A DNA stretch of 64,000 bases. Origin: Lewinella sp038528965 (lineage in GTDB: Bacteria; Bacteroidota; Bacteroidia; Chitinophagales; Saprospiraceae). The notes beneath the pieces are model-generated. The model did not search any database and was not told the origin of the DNA. It saw only the letters and a list, made by a program, of their open reading frames with translations. Made by a program: the position numbers and the translations under genes. The DNA is taken from assembly GCA_038528965.1 (NCBI GenBank), contig JBCBEC010000012.1, forward strand, positions 1 to 64,000, read 5' to 3'. This document shows, one piece after another, positions 27,958-35,255 of this stretch; the stretch's first letter is position 1, and each line of letters opens with the position of its first letter.

Positions 27958-27986
27958 AACCACCACAGACACCAAGAGCACTAAAG
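27958..27986. repeat. AACCACC-type dispersed repeat, copy 3
   Basis: AACCACCACAGACACCAAG, then AGCACTAAAG, lies between convergent genes. Related copies are at 13682, 16514 and 47561. Confidence 0.4.
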
Positions 27987-28078
27987 AAGAACGAGCTCAA
28001 CCAACCAGTGCCGCAGGCACAACCGTTCCCAAGCGTCTCCCGACGCGAGGACTTAGCGAAGCGCAATGCGGCCGACCC

Positions 28079-30742
28079 CTACCCATTCACCCGCAAAACC
28101 TCCATCGGAGGCCGGCTCGCTGCCCGATGCGCCTGCACACTAACCACAATAACGACCAGGATCAAAACCGCCAAGCCAGCACCTAGTACCACCCAAATCT
28201 GAGGCTGAATATGATAAGCAAAGCCCGCTAACCAATGAGAAGCTAAGAGCAAGGAAATAGGGACCGCTAGCACAACTGCCAAGAGCAACAACAAGCCAAA
28301 CTCCTGTTGGAAACGCAGGAGAATATTCCCTACGGAAGCGCCTAGGACTTTACGGATACCAATCTCTTTTTGCCGGCGGTAAGCCAGAAAAGCAACTACG
28401 CCAGCCAAGCCCATCATGGCTAGAACAATGGCAACAATTCCCAGTATAGCTAACAACTTGCCGGAACGTGCTTCTGATTCATAAAGCTGATTCAGGCGAT
28501 CCTCCAGAAAGTTGGGAACGAAAGGCCGTTCACTTTCCACCGAGCTGTAGACGCGCTTTACGTCTTTTATTGTTTTACTCCAGTCTTGAGTATTAGCCCG
28601 CACCATCATTTCGTACACCCAAGGCGACTGGCGATATATGCTGACCAACAATGATTGGTTGGGGTATTTAAGGCTGAAGTATTTGTAGTCGTCAATGATA
28701 CCATCTATGGTTTCGTGGACGCCGTAACCGTACTCTTCGTTTTCCCATTCGGGCTCGGTGACTAGAATATCGCCAATTAGTTCTTCTGGTGCAACACCTT
28801 TTATTTTGGCCAGCTTTTCTGCTGCAGTTCGGTTGATGACGAAGATGCGTTCCTTTCCAGCCTCCAGTTTTTCACAGGCGGGACAGTCAAGCTCTAAAGT
28901 GCGTACTGCATCCAAACCAATGTATTGCTGGGTGCCATCGGAAAGAGTTACCTCTGTATCCTTCATTTTGTAGGTGAGCTGATTGTACATATCAGAGCCG
29001 GGTATGCCTCCGGCGCCAACGGCTTGTATTTCGGGGATAGCGCTTAATTGGGATTTGAGCTGCTCGTATTTCTCGGCCCCGTCAATTCCAAAATACAATA
29101 TGTCCTCCTTAATAAAGCCTAGGTCGCGCTGCTCAATAAACTGCATTTGCTGGTAAATAAAATAGGTCATACTCAGCAAACCAACGACCAGAAAAAATTG
29201 GAGTGTGATGAGGCCGTTGCGGAAGTTGAAGTAACGGGAGACTAACCGCTTTTCAGCGCCTTGACCAAATAGGTGAAGCGTTTTGCGCCAGCTGTATACG
29301 AGTGCCGGATACAGGCCGCTAATGAGGCCCGTTAGCACGAGAAGGAGTATGAGTAATAATAAACTAGAGATAGAAAACAGCTGACCAGTAGGGATCTGGC
29401 TCCCCATCAGTTCATTAAACGCTGGTAGCGCGAAAAATGTCAAGGCAAGAATGAATGGTAAACACAGTAGTGCCAGTGCTACGGCTTCCAGTAGGAGTTG
29501 TCCCGCCACATCTTGCGAGCGGGCGCCAAGCACTTTGCGCATCCCAATTTCACGCTGCCGGTCCGCGTACATGGCTACCGATAGGTTGGTATAGTTGGTC
29601 CAAATGATGAGTAGAATAATCAGCGCTACAATGGCAAAAGTGGAGAGGTAATTCTTATTCGCCACCTCCTTGATTTCGTAGAGCATATCGTCTGTGAAGT
29701 GGATATCTGCCAATGACACTGCTTGGATTCCTTTGGATAACACATCTTCTGTGTAGCCAGGATAGAACAAATCCACATCAGCATTGAGCTGCTGCATAAA
29801 CTGATCAATATCATTTTTCTCGTCTAGTTGAATATAGGTATAGGCGGCCCAACTGGGTATGTTCTTCTGGAGTAGGATTAATTCAAAGTCGAAATGGGAG
29901 TTAGCGGGTGCGTCTTCAACGACGGCTTTGATGATGAAGGGTTCATTCATAATACGGACTTCCTTGCCCAGAATTCGGCGTTTGGCCCAGTCTTTACCAA
30001 ACCAGCGTTCGCTCAGGCTTTCCGATAGGATAAGGCTAGAATAGTCGGCAAGCGCATCACCAGGGTCTCCCAGTAAGAACCGCTGCGGAAATAGATCATG
30101 GAACGCTGTCCCCGTGTTGGTAAACAGAATGTTTTCCAACTCAAACTGCTGTTCGTCTAGATTGGCAAAGAACCTGCCGCCGCCGCCAATGGCCGTTTGC
30201 GTAGGCACAAAGTGGCAGGCTTTCTCTACTGCCGGATAATTGCCTAGATGGCGCAGCAATGCCATTTGGTCATCCCCCTCTGAATTGTAATAGCTGGGGA
30301 ACTTCATACAACTGTACACTTGGTCGCGATAGTGGTTGACCAGCCGGTAGGTCCGCTCATATTGAGGGACCATTTTGTCGAAAGTGTACTCGTAATTCAG
30401 GTAAAGGCTAATGAGTACAATGGCGCTGATCCCCACAACAAGCCCAACGGCATTGATAAAAGTGAAGCGTTTGTGGTGAAGGATGTTGCGGAGGGCTATT
30501 TTGATACGATGGTCGAGCATTGGTACAAACTGTTTTACCCGAGAGTATTTCTCAAAGGCGTAGGGTTTGAAAAAGGAAAAAACGTCGGTGATGTATTGCT
30601 GGCGGGCTTGCTGTGGTCCAAGGCTTTGGCAGCGGTGATAGAAGGCTTCTTCCAGATCACCCTGGATTTCTTCCAACAAGGCCTCATCGCAAAACCAACC
30701 CAGAAATCGGCTGGCCCAACGGGGTGGTTGTAGCCTATTCAT
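28079..30742 (-). CDS. MacB/FtsX-type ABC transporter permease with prefix domain
   Basis: 887 residues. The N-terminal ~75 residues (RFLGWFCDEALLEEIQGDLE) are the permease-prefix domain found in Bacteroidota and Acidobacteria transporters. Two MacB periplasmic core plus FtsX units follow, with characteristic sequences REIGMRKVLGARSQDVAGQL and RQKEIGIRKVLGASVGNILL. Eight transmembrane segments are expected. Such proteins are thought to export peptides or act as mechanotransmitters with a separate ATPase, which is absent here. The start overlaps the PadR gene by 4 bp, indicating co-regulation. Confidence 0.92.
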   Translation of the reverse strand: MNRLQPPRWASRFLGWFCDEALLEEIQGDLEEAFYHRCQSLGPQQARQQYITDVFSFFKPYAFEKYSRVKQFVPMLDHRIKIALRNILHHKRFTFINAVGLVVGISAIVLISLYLNYEYTFDKMVPQYERTYRLVNHYRDQVYSCMKFPSYYNSEGDDQMALLRHLGNYPAVEKACHFVPTQTAIGGGGRFFANLDEQQFELENILFTNTGTAFHDLFPQRFLLGDPGDALADYSSLILSESLSERWFGKDWAKRRILGKEVRIMNEPFIIKAVVEDAPANSHFDFELILLQKNIPSWAAYTYIQLDEKNDIDQFMQQLNADVDLFYPGYTEDVLSKGIQAVSLADIHFTDDMLYEIKEVANKNYLSTFAIVALIILLIIWTNYTNLSVAMYADRQREIGMRKVLGARSQDVAGQLLLEAVALALLCLPFILALTFFALPAFNELMGSQIPTGQLFSISSLLLLILLLVLTGLISGLYPALVYSWRKTLHLFGQGAEKRLVSRYFNFRNGLITLQFFLVVGLLSMTYFIYQQMQFIEQRDLGFIKEDILYFGIDGAEKYEQLKSQLSAIPEIQAVGAGGIPGSDMYNQLTYKMKDTEVTLSDGTQQYIGLDAVRTLELDCPACEKLEAGKERIFVINRTAAEKLAKIKGVAPEELIGDILVTEPEWENEEYGYGVHETIDGIIDDYKYFSLKYPNQSLLVSIYRQSPWVYEMMVRANTQDWSKTIKDVKRVYSSVESERPFVPNFLEDRLNQLYESEARSGKLLAILGIVAIVLAMMGLAGVVAFLAYRRQKEIGIRKVLGASVGNILLRFQQEFGLLLLLAVVLAVPISLLLASHWLAGFAYHIQPQIWVVLGAGLAVLILVVIVVSVQAHRAASRPPMEVLRVNG

Positions 30743-31053
30743 GACAAGCGTGGAATTCGTGACCAGAGTTTCTGCCGGGAGGCTTTGATTTCAGCTAGTG
30801 CTTGTTCGCCAGCTCCCGTAACCGTGAAGATGCGCTTGCGGCGTCCGCCTCGTTCGCTGGTGGCGCCCCCCAATTGGCTGCTGATAAGACCCTTCTTTTC
30901 CAAACGGGAAAGGACGGTGTGTACCGCACTAATCGATATGGTTTTACCCATGTGTTCCCGATAGGCTTCACTAACGGAAAACCCGTAGGCATCTTCGTTC
31001 ATGGCTAGAACAAGTAGGAGTATGGTCTCTTCTAAGGTTCCCAGGCTGTGCAT
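30739..31053 (-). CDS. PadR family transcriptional regulator
   Basis: 104 residues, a typical short PadR winged helix: ETILLLVLAMNEDAYGFSVS, then SAVHTVLSRLEKKGLISS and the wing GGRRKRIFTVTGAGEQAL. It is translationally coupled to the downstream permease by an ATGA overlap, the usual PadR-permease module. It probably represses its own operon; a pair of direct repeats in front of its start is the likely operator. Confidence 0.92.
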   Translation of the reverse strand: MHSLGTLEETILLLVLAMNEDAYGFSVSEAYREHMGKTISISAVHTVLSRLEKKGLISSQLGGATSERGGRRKRIFTVTGAGEQALAEIKASRQKLWSRIPRLS

Positions 31054-31056
31054 TTC

Positions 31057-31115
31057 TTTAATATTTGTAGAATAACTAAATGCGAAGTACGTCTATTTGT
31101 TTAATATTTGTAGAA
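31057..31115 (-). promoter_or_regulatory. Pair of 16-bp direct repeats before padR
   Basis: TTTAATATTTGTAGAA occurs identically at 31057-31072 and 31100-31115, 43 bp apart, immediately upstream of the PadR start. Position and identity suggest an operator or promoter duplication. Confidence 0.55.
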
Positions 31116-31435
31116 AAAAGGCCTGTTTTCAGACTAGGATATCTTTTGGTTGAACCTGCTGAATTTTTTTTAAAGAAAAGGTGCTGTGTTTAATGTTTTG
31201 ATTATCAAGTTTTTATATTTTACCTGTCAGGTCTTTTGATTTTTATTTTTTACTGCGCAGAATGGCTGCGTACTTCTCCTTGCTTCTTTGTAGTGTTCAA
31301 AGGAACTAAAGAAAAGCGCAGCTGGTTAGAATGTGTGCAAATGCAAACGACCACGTTTTTAGACGCGCTACAATTGACATTCTGTGAATAGTAAGGCAGC
31401 TCATAGTTAGTTGCTAAACCTATTAATCAAGATAC
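31116..31435. other. ORF-free region upstream of the Y-RNA-like genes
   Basis: AT-rich, without an ORF of 60 codons. A stable fold is possible at 31265-31322: GCTGCG/CGCAGC enclosing TTCTTT/AAAGAA and GTTC-AAAG-GAAC. It might be another small RNA or part of the leader. I see no convincing promoter. Confidence 0.4.
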
Positions 31436-31508
31436 GTCCAGGCTGTGAGAGTTGACCGTTACTTCGCTACCATCGATTATAAGCCGGTTGCTCATTTTTC
31501 TCCTGGAC
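31436..31508 (+). ncRNA. Short Y-RNA-like RNA
   Basis: 73 nt. The ends pair as GTCCAGG (31436-31442) / CCTGGAC (31502-31508). An asymmetric internal loop follows (5' CT, 3' TTTTCT), then GTGAG/CTCAT (31445-31449 / 31491-31495) and ACCG/CGGT. The interior is ~26 nt with no tRNA-like module. The same end architecture, with the same TTTTCT loop and changed but still complementary helix bases, occurs in the adjacent longer RNA. It lies upstream of an rsr (Ro60) gene, where bacterial Y RNAs are usually found. Strand is assigned from matching that RNA, whose tRNA-like arms read in the plus sense. Confidence 0.65.
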
Positions 31509-31514
31509 AATTTT

Positions 31515-31690
31515 TACCAAGGCAGTGAGGACCGCGGATACTTCGTTTGTTTCACGGAACTGGGGGTGTGGGTGCCGAATCCCACCGGGGCTGCCCTGAT
31601 GCGCTAAGCGCCATCAGCTTAGCCCCGTAGTTTAACTAGATAGAACACCAGTATAATCAAAACCGCTTCCATTTTTCTCCTTGGTTCTTT
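31515..31690 (+). ncRNA. Y RNA of the YrlA type with tRNA-like module
   Basis: The end helix ACCAAGG (31516-31522) / CCTTGGT (31679-31685) is followed by an internal loop (5' CA, 3' TTTTCT), GTG-A-GGA (31525-31531) / TTCCAT, and GCGG/CCGC (31534-31537 / 31663-31666). The 5' strand AAGGCAGTGAG (31519-31529) is one base from the Ro-binding strand AAGGUAGUGAG of vertebrate Y1 as I recall it. The interior (31559-31652) is a permuted tRNA-like fold. Known YrlA RNAs combine exactly these parts, bind the Rsr/Ro60 ring and can tether it to the exonuclease PNPase. Exact ends are uncertain; no T-rich terminator is seen. Confidence 0.75.
31559..31652 (+). ncRNA. Circularly permuted tRNA-like module inside the YrlA-type RNA
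   Basis: In order: ACTGG (3' strand of an anticodon-like stem), a 4-nt variable region, T arm GTGGG-TGCCGAAT-CCCAC, 7-bp acceptor strand CGGGGCT, a hairpin (CTGATG...CATCAG) closing the acceptor, AGCCCCG, then T-A as at tRNA positions 8-9, D arm GTTT-AACTAGATA-GAAC, one A (position 26), and CCAGT pairing with ACTGG. All tRNA helix lengths are kept (7, 4, 5, 5 bp); only the T loop is 8 instead of 7 nt. With the acceptor end closed it cannot be an amino-acid acceptor. Confidence 0.8.
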
Positions 31691-31713
31691 AAAAAATAGC
31701 TGCTTGATGTTTT

Positions 31714-31768
31714 GGGAGGAGGCCCGCACTGAAGGAAACTTTAGTCAGGAAATGCATTGCCTCCTCCC
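31714..31768. ncRNA. Hairpin with GAAA tetraloop between YrlA and rsr
   Basis: A perfect 10-bp stem GGGAGGAGGC/GCCTCCTCCC encloses a second stem ACTGAAG/CTTTAGT with a GAAA tetraloop (31735-31738). No T-run follows. It may be an independent RNA or part of the rsr leader; strand is not established. Confidence 0.5.
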
Positions 31769-31793
31769 AGCGTTCGGAGCAGAAAAGATAAGA

Positions 31794-31911
31794 GAGGTAG
31801 GGCCTCGATAAAGACGTAAAGTATTGTTTGTCATAGCCCTACCTCCCGGTAGAGGGTAGAAGGTATAGAGACGTTGGATTGTCTTTCTACTTTCTACCTT
31901 CTACTTTCTAC
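31794..31911. repeat. Two adjacent long stem-loops (GGTAGGG / GGTAGAGGG type)
   Basis: The stems are GAGGTAGGGC/GCCCTACCTC (31794-31803 / 31836-31845) and a 17-bp stem with two mismatches (31849-31865 / 31895-31911). Similar words (GGTAGAGGG, ACCTTCTA, TTTCTA) recur at 40665-40754, so these hairpins probably belong to a dispersed repeat family rather than to Rsr biology. Confidence 0.55.
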
Positions 31912-31968
31912 AACGTGAGGTTCTGATACCCTTTTGACAAGGACATATCAGATTCATAACCTCACGTT
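31912..31968. ncRNA. Three-tier hairpin just upstream of rsr
   Basis: The nested perfect stems are AACGTGAGGTT/AACCTCACGTT, CTGATA/TATCAG and CCTT/AAGG. It ends 57 bp before the rsr ATG. It could regulate rsr translation or be a further small RNA; no function is proven. Confidence 0.5.
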
Positions 31969-32024
31969 AACCTTAACCCTAATTTCTCATTTACAGCGCC
32001 TGGCGTTGTGCAAAATGTAGTGAC

Positions 32025-33422
32025 ATGAAATTCAATAAGCGTAAAACTCGTTCCACTTTTTCTACCGGAATTTTAGCGGGTCGCAAAACGAATGCAGCTG
32101 GTCGTTATACGCCCGAGCAGGCATTACGTCGGGTCACTATGGCCAACCTCCTGTGGGAGAGTACCTACTATCAGGCTGCTGATGAGATCATGCGGCAGAT
32201 CGAAGACTTAATACCACAAGTTTCAAGTGAGGTGATTGCAAAATTAGCGCTAGAAACGCGCTTTGAGCAACGCCTACGGCATACGCCGCTTTATTTGGCG
32301 CTAATGCTACATAAGTACCACGGTGGCACCGGTGTGGCTGATCTTTTAGCTAAGATCTGTACCCGCCCGGATATGACCATCGATACCTTGGCCATGTTGC
32401 CAATCGTATTCCATCGCGATTCCATCAAGCCAATTCCAAAGTCGGTGAAGAAGGGCTTGGCGAAAGCATTCGATCAGTATGATGCTTATCAAATTGCTAA
32501 GTACAAGCGTGCTGGTCACGCGGTGAGCTTGGTGGATGTGGTGAACCTGGTTCGTCCAGTTCCAACCCAAGCCAATGCTGCTGCTTTGCAAGCCTTGGTG
32601 CGCAATGAGCCTTTGGTGGCTGATACTTGGGAGACCAATTTGTCGGCTGGTGAAGACAAGAAGGAAACCTTCACTCGTTTGATCCAAGAAGACAAGCTGG
32701 GAGCATTGGCCTTGCTGCGTAACTTACGCGGAATGTTGGAGGCTGGTGTGCGCCGTCAAGTCATCCGCCAAGGTTTGTGGCAGGTTAATTCAAAGTGGTT
32801 AAACCCATTGAACTTCCTGGCTGCTCAACGTAATGCCCCTCGCTTTACCGCTGACTTGGAAGCCTTGATGGAGCGTTCGTTCGCTACCCAGAAGATCAAG
32901 GGTACTACCATCCTAGCGGTGGACGTATCCGGAAGTATGGGAGCATTGACTGCCCAAACCAGCAAGTTCTCTCGTATGGATCTGGCTTTTGCCTTAGCAG
33001 CCTTGGCAGGTTATATGTTCGAGGATTTGATTCTGGTCTTTACGGCCGGAAACGACCGTACTCGTACTGGTAAGCACACCGTATGGGCCAACGGTAAAGG
33101 CTTCGGCATCTTCAATGACTACCGTACCATCTATAGCCAATTAGGTGGTGGTGGAATCTTCACACACCAGTTGTGTGAGTGGTTGAAGGCAGAGGGCCTA
33201 GCTAAGGAGACTGACCGTCTGGTTGTCTTATCAGATAGCCAGGATATCGATGCGGCTTACGGTAAGAAAGTGGTAGCAGATACTGCCCCGTACAAGACTT
33301 CTTACATCATTGATATCTCTACCCATACCCACGGTATCAAAACCGGTAACTGGACGGCGGAGATCAATGGTTGGTCTGATCGTTTGTTCCACTACATTGC
33401 GGAAGTGGAAAAGGAAGGATAA
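32025..33422 (+). CDS. rsr: TROVE domain protein, bacterial Ro60 orthologue (Rsr)
   Basis: 465 residues. Residues ~20-290 form the helical-repeat TROVE ring (RYTPEQALRRVTMANLLWES, TPLYLALMLHKYHG, LLRNLRGMLEAGVRRQV). Residues ~295-465 are a von Willebrand A-like domain with an intact MIDAS start, DVSGS at 300-304. Family members bind Y RNA on the ring surface and misfolded RNA ends in the cavity. In Deinococcus Rsr works with PNPase in RNA degradation and rRNA maturation. Two Y-RNA-like genes lie directly upstream on the same strand. No rtcB/rtcA is seen nearby, unlike the Salmonella locus. A good terminator follows. Confidence 0.93.
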   Translation: MKFNKRKTRSTFSTGILAGRKTNAAGRYTPEQALRRVTMANLLWESTYYQAADEIMRQIEDLIPQVSSEVIAKLALETRFEQRLRHTPLYLALMLHKYHGGTGVADLLAKICTRPDMTIDTLAMLPIVFHRDSIKPIPKSVKKGLAKAFDQYDAYQIAKYKRAGHAVSLVDVVNLVRPVPTQANAAALQALVRNEPLVADTWETNLSAGEDKKETFTRLIQEDKLGALALLRNLRGMLEAGVRRQVIRQGLWQVNSKWLNPLNFLAAQRNAPRFTADLEALMERSFATQKIKGTTILAVDVSGSMGALTAQTSKFSRMDLAFALAALAGYMFEDLILVFTAGNDRTRTGKHTVWANGKGFGIFNDYRTIYSQLGGGGIFTHQLCEWLKAEGLAKETDRLVVLSDSQDIDAAYGKKVVADTAPYKTSYIIDISTHTHGIKTGNWTAEINGWSDRLFHYIAEVEKEG

Positions 33423-33447
33423 CCAGTAAGAATGTTCCTTTCAACAG

Positions 33448-33482
33448 TCCCATCGGATGTGTTTATCCGGTGGGATTTTTTT
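33448..33482 (+). terminator. Terminator of rsr
   Basis: The stem TCCCATCGGAT (33448-33458) / ATCCGGTGGGA (33465-33475), with one G-T pair, is followed by seven T. Confidence 0.9.
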
Positions 33483-33534
33483 ATGTTCAGAATATTTTTT
33501 TGCTAGTGAGGCAACATTTTTAAAATCAAAAACG

Positions 33535-33555
33535 TTGATATATCAACAATTGATA
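33535..33555 (+). promoter_or_regulatory. Palindromic operator before marR-type gene
   Basis: GTTGATATATCAAC is a 14-bp perfect palindrome. It is followed by AATTGATA, an extra half-site. The same arrangement (TTGATATATCAAC, one base changed, ATTGATA) lies before the next gene at 34019-34039. Confidence 0.75.
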
Positions 33556-33560
33556 CAAAC

Positions 33561-34001
33561 ATGAAAGACTTGGTCCTAGAAGATGTATATGTATACTTAC
33601 TGGAACGTACGATTCGGGAGATCAAGCGAGATTTCAATCGTCGCCTCAAGGCTGCTTATCCAGGTCTGATTATAACTTCGGATCAATGGGTGATTCTGAA
33701 GCGGATCAGCGAATTGGAAGCACTTAACCAGCGAGAAGTAGCTGCCGTGACCGGCAAAGACCCTGCATCAATAACCCGTACGCTTGATCTATTGGCCAAG
33801 AAAAACTGGGTAGAACGACAAGATGTACCAGGCGACCGCCGTGCCTATCAAGTGGTTTTGACCAGGGAAGGGCAGGAATTGGTAGAACAACTTATTCCCT
33901 TGGCGCAAGCTACACGCGAAGCAGGTCTGGCGGATGTGTCAGCGGAGGAATTTGAATCGCTAAAAAGGGTCTTAAATAAAATCTACTCCAACGTGAGTTA
34001 A
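33561..34001 (+). CDS. MarR family transcriptional regulator
   Basis: 146 residues with the MarR winged helix: LIITSDQWVILKRISELEAL, the recognition part REVAAVTGKDPASITRTLDL and the wing WVERQDVPGDRRAYQVVLT. Its own promoter and the promoter of the next gene share the TTGATATATCAAC operator, so it probably represses both. The ligand is unknown. Confidence 0.92.
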   Translation: MKDLVLEDVYVYLLERTIREIKRDFNRRLKAAYPGLIITSDQWVILKRISELEALNQREVAAVTGKDPASITRTLDLLAKKNWVERQDVPGDRRAYQVVLTREGQELVEQLIPLAQATREAGLADVSAEEFESLKRVLNKIYSNVS

Positions 34002-34018
34002 ATTTTTTGTCCTAAAAA

Positions 34019-34039
34019 TTGATATATCAACTATTGATA
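34019..34039 (+). promoter_or_regulatory. Palindromic operator before the DOMON gene
   Basis: TTGATATATCAAC followed by TATTGATA repeats the element before the MarR gene. It ends 12 bp from the ATG of the DOMON protein. Confidence 0.75.
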
Positions 34040-34051
34040 AAACAATAAGAC

Positions 34052-34552
34052 ATGCCTCTAATCATTTTACTATTCACACTCGTACTCGCAGGTTTTGCTA
34101 TGTCTACCAACGAAGTGATGAAGACCGTGCAACGAAATGGGATGACCGTCCAATGGCAACTGACGGAAACAGAGCTAAAGATCTGGATGAGTGCACCAAC
34201 CAAGGGATGGGTAGCTGTAGGCCTCAATTTCGATGACCAACTAGCAGGTACGAGCCTACTGATGGGCCGCATACAAGATGGCAGCCCAGAAGTAAAGAAT
34301 TTCTACATCATCGCACCAGGTCAATACCAGTCAGTAGTGGATCTAGGTGGCACCTCCCTGGTGCGTAATGTGGAGGGCAGAGAGGCTGGAACTGGAACAC
34401 AGTTGTACTTCTCCCTTCCTATTCAAGCAGATAGTGAATTCCACCATACACTACAGGCCGGAGCGAAGGTACATCTATTGATGGCCTACAGCCGCTCCGA
34501 CGATTTTGAACATCACTCAATGATGCGAACGAGTGTACCCATTGAACTTTAA
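34052..34552 (+). CDS. Secreted DOMON domain protein
   Basis: 166 residues with an N-terminal signal (MPLIILLFTLVLAGFAMS). The DOMON beta-sandwich signature is visible: TKGWVAVGLNFDDQLAGTSL, LMGRIQDGSPEVKNFYI, AGAKVHLLMAYSRSDDFEHH. DOMON domains bind haem or sugars in other proteins; the His and Met residues here (FEHHSMM) could be ligands, which is inference. The MarR operator in its promoter suggests induction by a small molecule or stress. Confidence 0.82.
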   Translation: MPLIILLFTLVLAGFAMSTNEVMKTVQRNGMTVQWQLTETELKIWMSAPTKGWVAVGLNFDDQLAGTSLLMGRIQDGSPEVKNFYIIAPGQYQSVVDLGGTSLVRNVEGREAGTGTQLYFSLPIQADSEFHHTLQAGAKVHLLMAYSRSDDFEHHSMMRTSVPIEL

Positions 34553-34576
34553 TTGTTAACCATAAATACCTTTACG

Positions 34577-35008
34577 ATGAAATCATTAATGTTCTTTTTT
34601 CTAGCAGCTTTTCTTGGTTTTCATGTTCACGCCCAGGATAGTAATGACCTGGCAGCTATTGAACAGGCCGTACGTGATTTTTCCGCTGCTGGCGACCAGC
34701 AAAATGTAGAAAAACTGGAAACGGTACTGCATCCACAGTTTCGTGCCGTTGTCAATCGACTATTCGGTAGTGAAGAGGTGAGTTTGATGGATAAGGCCGT
34801 TTATCTACAACTTATTGAGGCGGGCAAGATTGGTGGTGATGAACGTTCTGTACACATTCTTCAGCTAGAAGTAGTAGGGAACAACGCCAGTGTGCGAGCA
34901 GTATTAGATGGTAAGGCCATGCACTTCACCACTTTTATGTCTTTGGTAAAAAATACGGATGGTAGCTGGCAGGTCATCGGTGATTTTCCGCATATCCAGA
35001 AGGCCTAA
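34577..35008 (+). CDS. Secreted NTF2-like protein
   Basis: The ATG at 34577 starts a signal peptide (MKSLMFFFLAAFLGFHVHAQ); ~143 residues. The rest fits an NTF2/SnoaL-like (putative lumazine-binding) fold: AAIEQAVRDFSAAGDQQNVE, LHPQFRAVVNRL, FMSLVKNTDGSWQVIGDFPH. Members often lack known activity. It follows the DOMON gene by 24 bp and is closed by a terminator, so the two likely share the MarR-controlled transcript. Confidence 0.82.
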   Translation: MKSLMFFFLAAFLGFHVHAQDSNDLAAIEQAVRDFSAAGDQQNVEKLETVLHPQFRAVVNRLFGSEEVSLMDKAVYLQLIEAGKIGGDERSVHILQLEVVGNNASVRAVLDGKAMHFTTFMSLVKNTDGSWQVIGDFPHIQKA

Positions 35009-35020
35009 GCGTTAGTTTTG

Positions 35021-35063
35021 GGGTACAGTAAAGGGTGCTAGCCTTTGCTGTATCCGCTTTTTT
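35021..35063 (+). terminator. Terminator of the MarR-controlled operon
   Basis: A 14-bp stem with two G-T pairs (GGGTACAGTAAAGG / CCTTTGCTGTATCC) is followed by GCTTTTTTT. Confidence 0.9.
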
Positions 35064-35255
35064 TGCTGCTTCATACCAGATTATTATACGGGATATAGCA
35101 GCAACATCCTCTCATCTTTGTACCGGATTTCCCTTATAATTTCCGGTAAATCTCTAAGAATTCATAGACCCAGTTTTTTCCTAAATCAGGGATAAGCTCA
35201 CGCTGTTTTAGCGGCATTTTTGCGCATCTGTTCAAATATGCTCACTAAAATATAA

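Noticed and set aside
31317..31345. tRNA D-arm-like string GCGCAGCTGGTTAGA
   Set aside because: No matching acceptor, anticodon or T arm can be found around it.
31586..31652. Possible tmRNA or ordinary tRNA
   Set aside because: The acceptor strands are in the wrong order and are closed by a hairpin, no tag reading frame or CCA end fits, and the context next to rsr favours a YrlA-type RNA.
31794..31911. Additional Y RNAs
   Set aside because: These hairpins lack the TTTTCT internal loop and GTGAG strand, and related words recur at 40.7 kb away from rsr.
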